Below, piece after piece: positions 1 to 6,346 of a stretch of DNA of 6,730 nt. The notes beneath the pieces are model-generated. The model was not told the DNA's origin and did not search any database. It saw only the letters and a program-made list of their open reading frames with translations. How positions within the stretch are numbered: the stretch's first letter is position 1; every line of letters starts with the position of its first letter. The DNA is from Bacteroidota bacterium. GTDB lineage: Bacteria > Bacteroidota > Bacteroidia > Bacteroidales > Paludibacteraceae. The stretch spans positions 1 through 6,730 of the forward strand of contig JAJZHJ010000078.1 in assembly GCA_021804525.1 (NCBI GenBank), written 5' to 3'. The translations under genes and the position numbers were made by a program.

Positions 1-990
1 AGCCACAGCCACTATTTTCAACGATAATGGACTCAGAATCAAGATAGCGATCAAGAGAAGATAAAACAATCCGCGTGTGAGCACTTCGACACCAAGCAAC
101 ATCAAGCTGCTTTTTGTGTAAAACTTAGCAGTCGAAAGATGCCGCTCTTTTTGTCGAAACCACGCGTTGAAGCTATCTTTAGGAACTGACCATGTGACAC
201 TTTCGGGCGAAATTTCCACGTGTGTATTGAATTCGTTAGCAATGCCATTAACAAAAAGATCATCATCACCCGATTGCAGGTTTAGCGACTTTGAGAATCC
301 TTTTTCACGAATGAACGTATCCTTTCGGTAAGCCATGTTGCGTCCCACTCCCATATAAGGCCGGCCGGTTAACGCAAAACCTAACGATTGTATTCCAATA
401 AAGAGAGTATCATACGAAATTAATCGGCTTATCCAACCATTTTCTTTTCGATATCCGCCATAACCGATCACAAACTCTGTGCCCTGCGTAAAATTACGCG
501 CCATGCTACTGATCCACTGGTTGTCTATAGGTTGGCAATCAGCATCCGTAAAAAGCAACAAATCGTACTTGGCGGCTTTTATGCCAATAGTAAGTCCCAA
601 TTTTTTGGTGCTTCGAACATTTGCTGAAGCAGGCACAAACGTGCGATAAAGATGAGGATGTTGTTTTGAAAGTTCGCGAAGCAAATCTTCCGTTGCATCG
701 GTAGAACCGTCGTTGATGACAATAACCTCGTATTGAGGATAATCCTGCGTCAGGATAGTTGGCAGGAATTGTTGCAAATGCTCTGCTTCGTTGCGAGCAC
801 AGATAATGATTGAAACAGGTGGTTGCGTTTCCAAAAAAGGAACAATTCCCTTGTTTTGCTTACGGCTATACCTCAAAATAGCATTGAAGTGATAGAAATA
901 ATAGTAAAGTTGAATGCCAAATATGATAATCATGGCAGCCAACAAGATTTGATCTACCAGACCCCACTGTTCAAATATGGTTGTGTTCAT
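1..990 (-). CDS. Family 2 glycosyltransferase, membrane-anchored (3' end cut by window edge)
   Basis: The reading frame starts at ATG 988-990 and stays open to position 1, giving 330 residues without a stop; the C-terminus lies outside the window. Residues about 14-34 form an N-terminal membrane segment. A GT-A fold catalytic domain follows from about residue 58: PVSIIICARNEAE at 58-70, the nucleotide-sugar site NDGSTD at 93-98, the metal-binding DAD at 149-151, GVGRNMAY at 214-221, an acidic GDDD at 241-244 where the catalytic base is expected, and QKERHLS at 280-286 in the place of the QxxRW motif of processive enzymes. A hydrophobic stretch from about 297 to 330 suggests further membrane helices. 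This layout resembles COG1215-type synthases (cellulose or poly-GlcNAc synthase-like) acting at the inner membrane on a nucleotide sugar. Donor and product cannot be told. It begins 23 nt after lysA and probably shares its transcript. Family call is firm; specific role unknown. Confidence 0.9.
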   Translation of the reverse strand, partial: MNTTIFEQWGLVDQILLAAMIIIFGIQLYYYFYHFNAILRYSRKQNKGIVPFLETQPPVSIIICARNEAEHLQQFLPTILTQDYPQYEVIVINDGSTDATEDLLRELSKQHPHLYRTFVPASANVRSTKKLGLTIGIKAAKYDLLLFTDADCQPIDNQWISSMARNFTQGTEFVIGYGGYRKENGWISRLISYDTLFIGIQSLGFALTGRPYMGVGRNMAYRKDTFIREKGFSKSLNLQSGDDDLFVNGIANEFNTHVEISPESVTWSVPKDSFNAWFRQKERHLSTAKFYTKSSLMLLGVEVLTRGLFYLLLIAILILSPLSLKIVAVA

Positions 991-1013
991 TTCCGTGCGT
1001 CGTTCAAAAGAAG

Positions 1014-2165
1014 TTATTCCGAGTAATAGACGCCGGGGAGTTTTCGCAAATTATATTGTGATGCCATAATCTCTCCATAAGCTCCTGCTGAACGCAAGAC
1101 AATGTAATCGCCTCTTTTGGTTTCATTCAACATTCTATCTGTACCAAATGTGTCGGATGATTCACAAATTGGCCCAACCACATCATACTGTTTCAATGAA
1201 GCGTCCGATGAAATATTTTCAATATGATGATATGCCTGGTAAAGCGCTGGTCGAATGAGATCGGTCATTCCGGCATCCACTATCACGAATTGTTTAGTGG
1301 TGCCCTCTTTTACATAGAGCGTTTTGGTAATTAAGCTGCCACAGGAAGCAACAATGGCACGTCCCAATTCAAAATGTAATGTCTGATGTGGACGTAACTG
1401 CAAATGTTTGTGGAACACGTTGAAATAAGATTCAAAATCAGCCAGAGGGATATGATTGGGATGTTCATAATTGATTCCTAAACCTCCACCAACGTTGATG
1501 TGATCCAATCGAACTCCTTGAGCTTCGAAAAACTCTTGAATTTCATTCACACGGACACAGAGATTTTGAAAAGGTACCATGTCTGTGATTTGAGAGCCGA
1601 TATGAAAATGAATCCCGATGAGTTGAACATGCTTTAGCGTCGGAAGTAGTTTGATCACTTTCTCCATGTCCTCCATGTTGAATCCAAACTTATTTTCATT
1701 CAATCCGGTAGTGATATAATGATGCGTATGAGCATCCACGTTGGGATTGATCCGAAGGGCAATGGAAGCAACAACATCTTTTTCTGCCGCAAATTGATTG
1801 ATGACTTCCAATTCGGGGATCGACTCCACATTAAAGCTAAAAATATGGTTATCAAGACCTAACTTAATTTCCCAGTCAGCTTTGCCAACACCAGCAAAAA
1901 CAATCTTTTCTGATGAAAAACCAGCTTCAACAGCAGCATTCACTTCGCCTCCGCTTACACAATCCGCACCGAGACCGGCTTGAGCAATCAAAGGCAATAA
2001 TCGTTTGTTTGCATTGGCCTTCAAGGCATAATGCACATGATAGCCAAAACTTTCGGCCAACAAGTTGACAGTGGTTAATGTCTGTTTTAGTAAGCCTAAA
2101 TCATAGTAATAAAAAGGAGTGTCGACTGTCTCGAATTTATCTATCGGGAAAATGCCTTTTATCAT
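1014..2165 (-). CDS. lysA: Diaminopimelate decarboxylase
   Basis: This PLP enzyme (EC 4.1.1.20) converts meso-diaminopimelate to L-lysine and CO2, the last step of lysine synthesis, in the cytoplasm. The 383-residue product has the fold-III decarboxylase layout: an alanine-racemase-like barrel then a C-terminal beta domain. YALKAN at 46-51 carries the PLP-binding lysine K49; HFHIGSQ is at 186-192; the phosphate-binding GGGLG is at 226-230; DAGMTDLIRP at 297-306; the catalytic cysteine in CESSD is C334; GAYG at 361-364 supplies the PLP-contacting Y363. The usual EPGR block reads ELGR (266-269), and CESGD reads CESSD. At 383 residues it is slightly shorter than many LysA proteins (about 400-420), but all catalytic blocks are present. 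It starts 40 nt after the lysC stop, with no Shine-Dalgarno sequence. The match to LysA over ornithine/arginine decarboxylases rests on the GPICES block and the aspartate-kinase neighbour. Confidence 0.96.
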   Translation of the reverse strand: MIKGIFPIDKFETVDTPFYYYDLGLLKQTLTTVNLLAESFGYHVHYALKANANKRLLPLIAQAGLGADCVSGGEVNAAVEAGFSSEKIVFAGVGKADWEIKLGLDNHIFSFNVESIPELEVINQFAAEKDVVASIALRINPNVDAHTHHYITTGLNENKFGFNMEDMEKVIKLLPTLKHVQLIGIHFHIGSQITDMVPFQNLCVRVNEIQEFFEAQGVRLDHINVGGGLGINYEHPNHIPLADFESYFNVFHKHLQLRPHQTLHFELGRAIVASCGSLITKTLYVKEGTTKQFVIVDAGMTDLIRPALYQAYHHIENISSDASLKQYDVVGPICESSDTFGTDRMLNETKRGDYIVLRSAGAYGEIMASQYNLRKLPGVYYSE

Positions 2166-2205
2166 GATCGTGTTCTAAAAATCAAATAATGAACTTATTA
2201 TCTTA

Positions 2206-3516
2206 TTAAACAAAAATAGTTTGCAGTGCTTGTAATGCACGTTGTTTGTCTTCTTTTTTGATTAAGAATGAGATGTTATAATTACTTCCTCCATAGCTTA
2301 CCATGCGGATAGGAATCTCTTTTAAGGCATTCACAACTTGTGCTTGCAAGCCAGTGTATTCGTGAAAAAGATCACCAACAACGCAGATAATCACCATGTC
2401 ATAATCAACGGTTACGGTGCCCAATTTTTTCAGGTCGTTCACAATTTCTTCCAAATGCTTCACTTTGTCGATGGTGACGGAAACACCTACTTCGGAAGTG
2501 GTAACCAAGTCAACTGACGTCTGATAGCTTTCGAAAATTTCAAACACTTTGCGCATAAAACCATACGCTAACAACATACGTCCTGATTTAATCTTGATGG
2601 CCGTGATTCCGTCCTTTGCAGCAACAGCTTTTACTTTGCCATGTTCCGTTTCGTTCGAGATCAAGGTGCCAAGAGCTGATGGATCCATCGTGTTTAGCAA
2701 TCGAACAGGAATGTTGCTCAGTTTTGCAGGTAATACACATGTCGGATGAAGTATTTTCGCACCGAAATAAGCTAATTCGGCAGCTTCTTCAAAATGAAGG
2801 TTGCGCACAGGGTAAGTATTTGACACAAAACGCGGATCGTTGTTATGCATTCCGTCGATGTCTGTCCAAATTTGCACCTCTGCGGCATCCAAAGCTGCAC
2901 CCAACAACGAAGCGGTATAATCGCTTCCACCGCGTTGCAAATTGTCTATTTCACCGTAAAAGTTGCGGCAAATGTAACCTTGTGTGATATAAATATCAGC
3001 ATCAGGGTGCTGTTGCAGCTGCTTGAGTATATTCTCACGGATAAAAGCGTTATCAGGTTCCCCGTTTTTGTCGGTCTTTACAAACTCAAGTGCATTCAAC
3101 AAAGCCGATTTTACACCAATTTCTTTCAAATAGAGATGCATCATCATGGTGGAAAGCATTTCACCTTGCGCTAAGATGATTTTTTCTTCAAACAACGTGA
3201 AGATACTTTTCGAAAAAGTACGAATATAGTTGAAGTGTTTTTTTAATTCCAACTCTGCCTCCTGCCAAATTGCAGATTGACTGTAAAGCTCACCAATAGT
3301 ATGGAAATATTTCTTTTCTAGGGAATTAATCACTTCCAGCGCTCCCACTGGATTTTTCTTGTAGAAATAATCAGCAATTTCTACCAACGTGTTGGTTGTG
3401 CCCGACATGGCTGAAAGCACAACAATATTTTGTTTTCCGTCACAAATTAGTTTTGCAACTTCTTTCATTCGTTGTGCTGAACCAACTGATGTGCCACCGA
3501 ATTTTAATACCTTCAT
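2206..3516 (-). CDS. lysC: Aspartate kinase, monofunctional, lysine-sensitive type
   Basis: Phosphorylates L-aspartate with ATP to 4-phospho-L-aspartate (EC 2.7.2.4), the committed step towards lysine, diaminopimelate, threonine and methionine. The 436-residue product starts with KFGGTSVG (5-12). The amino-acid kinase domain continues with VVLSAMSGTTN (32-42), the nucleotide/aspartate block NLQRGGSDYTAS (192-203) and TDIDGMHNNDPR (218-229). Two C-terminal ACT regulatory domains follow from about residue 300. The segment SVDLVTTSEV (334-343), M314 and the closing RMVSYGGSNYNISFL (404-418) line up with the lysine-binding ACT region of E. coli LysC (SVDLITTSEV, M318), so feedback inhibition by lysine is likely (inference). 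There is no fused homoserine dehydrogenase; the protein ends at the usual length for a monofunctional enzyme. ATG 3514-3516 is chosen because KFGGTSVG follows at once. It is first in the lysC-lysA-glycosyltransferase group. Confidence 0.97.
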   Translation of the reverse strand: MKVLKFGGTSVGSAQRMKEVAKLICDGKQNIVVLSAMSGTTNTLVEIADYFYKKNPVGALEVINSLEKKYFHTIGELYSQSAIWQEAELELKKHFNYIRTFSKSIFTLFEEKIILAQGEMLSTMMMHLYLKEIGVKSALLNALEFVKTDKNGEPDNAFIRENILKQLQQHPDADIYITQGYICRNFYGEIDNLQRGGSDYTASLLGAALDAAEVQIWTDIDGMHNNDPRFVSNTYPVRNLHFEEAAELAYFGAKILHPTCVLPAKLSNIPVRLLNTMDPSALGTLISNETEHGKVKAVAAKDGITAIKIKSGRMLLAYGFMRKVFEIFESYQTSVDLVTTSEVGVSVTIDKVKHLEEIVNDLKKLGTVTVDYDMVIICVVGDLFHEYTGLQAQVVNALKEIPIRMVSYGGSNYNISFLIKKEDKQRALQALQTIFV

Positions 3517-3559
3517 TTTCTGAAAAATAGGGTTTGTGAAACAACTTATTTATTCTTTG

Positions 3560-3593
3560 CAAATATAGCCTTTTTCGCTGACTTTTCGGCAAA
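3560..3593 (-). promoter_or_regulatory. Predicted Bacteroidota-type promoter for lysC operon
   Basis: Read on the minus strand, TATATTTG (3567-3560) is an exact match to the Bacteroidota -7 consensus TAnnTTTG. TTTG (3593-3590) lies 22 nt upstream as the -33 element. That spacing is at the long end of what is known for this sigma factor class. Transcription would start near 3553, leaving a leader of roughly 35-40 nt before the lysC ATG. That is too short for a lysine riboswitch. The start point is inferred from spacing only. Confidence 0.65.
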
Positions 3594-3931
3594 TAAATAA
3601 AAAATAGAGCGTAGGTAGATTCAAGTATCAAAGCGACAGTTTCATTCAAAGATGCATAAAATATATTAGAAGGCGACTGGGAGTTTAATTTTTCTCGTGG
3701 CCTTCGATTTATTTTATTCTGAACAAGTCAAATAAAGTTGTCATCATACAAGTCCAAGTTAGCTTCTTTGATAATGTATTTGTCTGATCAATTTATTGGC
3801 ATATTCAATCAAGCCTCTTTCTGCACCAACAATATAGCGAGCAACATTCAAACAATAGTCATACAAAATTGCATGACTTACAGACTATTAAAATGGTTTA
3901 TTACCTCAACGGAACGTATGGAAAAAAAATG

Positions 3932-3939
3932 TACCTTTG
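3932..3939 (+). promoter_or_regulatory. Predicted -7 element of the cysS promoter
   Basis: TACCTTTG matches the Bacteroidota -7 consensus TAnnTTTG exactly. I find no TTG at the expected 17-23 nt upstream, so the -33 box is weak or absent. The start of transcription would be near 3946, about 32 nt before ATG 3978. Because it lies inside the open frame upstream of cysS, it argues that the frame before 3978 is not translated. Confidence 0.5.
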
Positions 3940-3977
3940 TTCTTTCTATTGACACCATTCAAACAAAATTTCTCGTT

Positions 3978-5447
3978 ATGGAGGGTAAATTATTTATATA
4001 TAACACATTAGGAAGAAAGAAAGAACAATTTAAACCCATTCACTCGCCTCATGTCGGGCTTTACGTATGTGGCCCCACTGTGTATGGAGACGCTCATTTA
4101 GGACATGCCCGGCCTGCCATCACGTTTGATTTATTGTTTCGTTATCTGACTTATATTGGATACAAAGTGCGATATGTCAGAAACATAACCGATGTAGGAC
4201 ATTTAGAGAATGACGCTGACGAAGGAGAAGATAAAATTGGAAAAAAAGCACGCATCGAGCAATTGGAGCCAATGGAAGTGGTGCAATATTACACCAACCG
4301 ATACCATGATTCTATGAGCGCTCTTAATGTATTACCTCCTAGCATCGAACCTCATGCATCAGGTCATATTATCGAGCAGATTGAGTTTGTAAAAAAGATA
4401 TTGGACACCGGCTTGGCATATGAAAGCGAAGGATCAATCTATTTTGATGTGGAAAAATACAATCAACATCATCATTATGGGAAACTTTCGGGACGAAACA
4501 TCGACGAACTCATGGAATCGACCCGAAGTCTCGAAGGACAGCAAGAGAAACGTCGCTCTATCGATTTTGCATTATGGAAGAAAGCCAATCCGGAGCATCT
4601 GATGCACTGGCCATCACCATGGAGCGAAGGATTCCCCGGATGGCATTTGGAATGCTCAGTAATGGGGACTAAATATCTTGGAGAAACATTCGATATACAC
4701 GGAGGTGGCATGGATTTGATGTTTCCACATCATGAATGTGAAATTGCTCAATCGACGGCAGCATTAGGTCACGAGTCAGTTAATTATTGGATGCACAACA
4801 ACATGATTACCATCAACGGGCAAAAGATGGGAAAATCATTGGGTAACTTCATCACGCTAGAAGAACTTTTCACCGGATCGCATCCATTATTGCAACATGC
4901 GTTCTCGCCAATGAGTATTCGATTCTTTATTTTGCAGGCACATTACCGCAGCACACTCGACTTTAGCAACGAAGCGTTGCAAGCAAGCAGCAAAGGATTT
5001 TCGCGCCTTATGGACGGCTATCAACGGTTACACAAACTCACTCCAAGTAACAATTCTACAGTAGAGGTAACCACTTTACGTCAACGCTGTGAAGAGGCCA
5101 TGAACGATGATTTGAACAGTCCGATCGTCATTGCCCATCTATTTGAAGCAGTAAAAGCCATCAATGCAGTGCACGACGGCCTCGCAACTATATCGGCAAA
5201 TGATCTGGCGGAATTAAAAACTACCATGAAAGATTTTGTGGAAGGTATTCTCGGGCTGCAAACTGATCAGGTTGCCAATGATGAAACGGCAGATGCCTAC
5301 CACAAAGCCATTGATTTGTTGCTGTCCCTACGCATGGAAGCCAAAGCTAAAAAGGATTGGGAAGTAGCCGATCACATACGGAACCAACTCACCGCATTAG
5401 GATTTGAAGTTAAGGATACAAAAGACGGCTTCGAATGGAAACTTTGA
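3978..5447 (+). CDS. cysS: Cysteinyl-tRNA synthetase
   Basis: Class I aminoacyl-tRNA synthetase that charges tRNA-Cys with cysteine using ATP (EC 6.1.1.16), cytoplasmic. From ATG 3978 it has 489 residues, normal for the family. The HIGH-type motif is HLGH at 40-43 and the KMSKS motif reads KMGKS at 283-287. The cysteine-selecting zinc site is visible: C31 in YVCGPTVY, C226 in WHLECS, and H251 and E255 in the PHHECE block. The tRNA-binding end closes with the ADHIRNQL and GFEVKDT blocks (464-481). The frame is open back to ATG 3738, which would add 80 residues (569 in total). I prefer 3978 because the family begins close to [12 protein letters not shown] and a promoter element lies within the extension. 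There is no Shine-Dalgarno sequence, as for its neighbours. It is transcribed divergently from lysC and appears to be a single-gene unit. Confidence 0.96.
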   Translation: MEGKLFIYNTLGRKKEQFKPIHSPHVGLYVCGPTVYGDAHLGHARPAITFDLLFRYLTYIGYKVRYVRNITDVGHLENDADEGEDKIGKKARIEQLEPMEVVQYYTNRYHDSMSALNVLPPSIEPHASGHIIEQIEFVKKILDTGLAYESEGSIYFDVEKYNQHHHYGKLSGRNIDELMESTRSLEGQQEKRRSIDFALWKKANPEHLMHWPSPWSEGFPGWHLECSVMGTKYLGETFDIHGGGMDLMFPHHECEIAQSTAALGHESVNYWMHNNMITINGQKMGKSLGNFITLEELFTGSHPLLQHAFSPMSIRFFILQAHYRSTLDFSNEALQASSKGFSRLMDGYQRLHKLTPSNNSTVEVTTLRQRCEEAMNDDLNSPIVIAHLFEAVKAINAVHDGLATISANDLAELKTTMKDFVEGILGLQTDQVANDETADAYHKAIDLLLSLRMEAKAKKDWEVADHIRNQLTALGFEVKDTKDGFEWKL

Positions 5448-5517
5448 ATACTCTATTTTGAAAAAGCTAAAGAACATGAGACCAATTCATTTATCTGAAT
5501 AGAAATAACAAAGAGTC

Positions 5518-5531
5518 ATCACGTCTGTGAT
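5518..5531 (+). terminator. Weak dyad after cysS (terminator or operator)
   Basis: ATCAC-GTCT-GTGAT is a perfect 5-bp inverted repeat with a 4-nt loop, 70 nt past the cysS stop. It is followed by TTTATGTTAAATATTT, which is T-rich but not a clean T-run. The stem is short for an intrinsic terminator. A role as a protein-binding dyad upstream of the next gene is an equal possibility. Confidence 0.25.
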
Positions 5532-5565
5532 TTTATGTTAAATATTTCTTGAAAAGAAATTGTAT

Positions 5566-5576
5566 CTCACGGTGAT
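5566..5576 (+). promoter_or_regulatory. Short TCAC-G-GTGA dyad upstream of the DUF6089 gene
   Basis: TCACGGTGA (5567-5575) is a perfect 9-nt palindrome around a central G. It shares the half-sites TCAC and GTGAT with the dyad at 5518-5531, though with a different spacer (1 against 4 nt). It sits 15 nt upstream of the predicted -7 element, where a repressor or activator could act. This is pattern only; no known regulator site is recognised. Confidence 0.2.
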
Positions 5577-5590
5577 AGGAAGATAATTGC

Positions 5591-5598
5591 TACTTTTG
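5591..5598 (+). promoter_or_regulatory. Predicted -7 element for the DUF6089-uppS operon
   Basis: TACTTTTG fits the Bacteroidota TAnnTTTG -7 consensus. No TTG lies at the usual 17-23 nt; the nearest (5560-5562) is 28 nt away, so the -33 box is poor. The predicted start near 5605 gives a leader of about 65 nt before ATG 5672. It is the only full TAnnTTTG match on this strand in the 224-nt gap. Confidence 0.45.
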
Positions 5599-5671
5599 TA
5601 GTCAATTTTTTGGCTCAGACTCTTTAGATAGATATAAACAGTAATACAAACAGAGACTGACACATCAACAT

Positions 5672-6334
5672 ATGGTTCAAAAAACAATTGTTTTTGTTTT
5701 TCTTCTATTTGTAGGCCAATACATTCGTGCACAAGCATTTGAACACACTATTGAGATTGGGCCTACCATAGGTTCTTCTTTCTATCTTGGAGACGCCAAT
5801 GGGACATGGTTTAAAAATAGCCACGTGGTATCCGGCGGTGTGATTCGCTACCCGCTAAATACGCGTTTTGCAGTTAGTGTAGAGGCATTAGCCGGCGATT
5901 TTTTAGGACAATATATAGATAAAAATGGATCTCAACAATCATTTAAGAATCCCTTTTTCTTTACGAGCGCACATATAGAATTTAATTTTTTCTCTTATGA
6001 CCGATACGATGTTACACTTGAAAGCTCAACCATCAATCCATATATACTTGGTGGGTTAGGCATAGTTTCCTATCAATCGGCGACGCCGGTATTGAGCGGA
6101 GGCTTAGGTATCAAGTTCAAATTAAGTGATCGGTTAGATTTGAATTGTCAATGGACAATGAATAAAGCATTTGCAGATGATCTTGAAGGTGTTGAACAAT
6201 TCAACAACCCATACACATTAAATAAATCACCGTTTCTCAATAACGACTATTTCTCGGTACTATCTATATCACTTACTTTTGCCTTCTACACACAACGTTG
6301 TCCTTGTAGAACAGGCATATTACAAGGTTTTTAG
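5672..6334 (+). CDS. Secreted outer-membrane beta-barrel-like protein, DUF6089 type
   Basis: The 220-residue product begins with a signal peptide: K4, a hydrophobic core at about 5-15, and an AQA signal ending at residue 22. The mature part is built of alternating aromatic and polar strands typical of a small outer-membrane barrel. Landmarks resembling Bacteroidota DUF6089 proteins are FYLGDAN (37-43), VIRYPLNTRFAV (57-68), HIEFNFF (101-107), PYILGGLG (123-130), GGLGIKFKLSDRLDL (143-157) and LNNDYFSVLSISLTF (189-203). Assignment is from remembered family features, not a search. After the last predicted strand comes a tail with a CPC pair (C210, C212). The function of the family is unknown; its place directly before uppS (12-nt gap) and usually near bamA suggests a role in envelope or outer-membrane assembly (inference). 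The first ATG is used since the signal peptide starts there. It could simply be a general porin-like OMP. Confidence 0.82.
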   Translation: MVQKTIVFVFLLFVGQYIRAQAFEHTIEIGPTIGSSFYLGDANGTWFKNSHVVSGGVIRYPLNTRFAVSVEALAGDFLGQYIDKNGSQQSFKNPFFFTSAHIEFNFFSYDRYDVTLESSTINPYILGGLGIVSYQSATPVLSGGLGIKFKLSDRLDLNCQWTMNKAFADDLEGVEQFNNPYTLNKSPFLNNDYFSVLSISLTFAFYTQRCPCRTGILQGF

Positions 6335-6346
6335 TAAAATCAACAA

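Larger units (their letters stand above)
3517..3977. other. Divergent intergenic region between lysC and cysS
   Basis: 461 AT-rich nt hold the two outward-facing promoter candidates (3560-3593 minus, 3932-3939 plus). Between them I see no gene, tRNA or structured RNA. The plus-strand frame from ATG 3738 runs into cysS, but its 80 extra residues resemble nothing I know and precede the family start. Small repeats are present: CATTCAAA at 3643-3650, 3845-3852 and 3956-3963, the last two extending to the 11-mer CATTCAAACAA. There is also a 6-bp inverted repeat, GAAGGC 3669-3674 with GCCTTC 3700-3705, with a 25-nt loop. None has a known function. Confidence 0.7.

Noticed and set aside
823..1026. 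Plus-strand 67-codon open frame
   Set aside because: It lies antisense to the N-terminus of the glycosyltransferase and the end of lysA, with no recognisable protein features; a shadow frame.
2616..3174. Overlapping plus-strand open frames of 123 and 109 codons
   Set aside because: Both are antisense to the well-supported lysC coding sequence and look like reverse-strand translations of a conserved gene.
3517..3600. Lysine riboswitch upstream of lysC
   Set aside because: The leader predicted from the promoter is too short, and no multi-helix layout is visible.
3440..3649. Minus-strand 69-codon open frame upstream of and overlapping lysC
   Set aside because: It covers the predicted lysC promoter and overlaps lysC in another frame, and its sequence resembles no leader peptide or known small protein.
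3669..3705. GAAGGC...GCCTTC inverted repeat as a terminator
   Set aside because: The 6-bp stem has a 25-nt loop, and no gene ends nearby on either strand.
5510..5625. AAAGAGTC / GACTCTTT inverted repeat flanking the promoter region
   Set aside because: Eight matching bases about 100 nt apart are expected fairly often by chance in a gap of this size; no sign of an insertion or its target duplication.
5538..5738. Minus-strand 66-codon open frame
   Set aside because: It crosses the promoter and signal-peptide region of the plus-strand DUF6089 gene; composition fits chance in AT-rich DNA.
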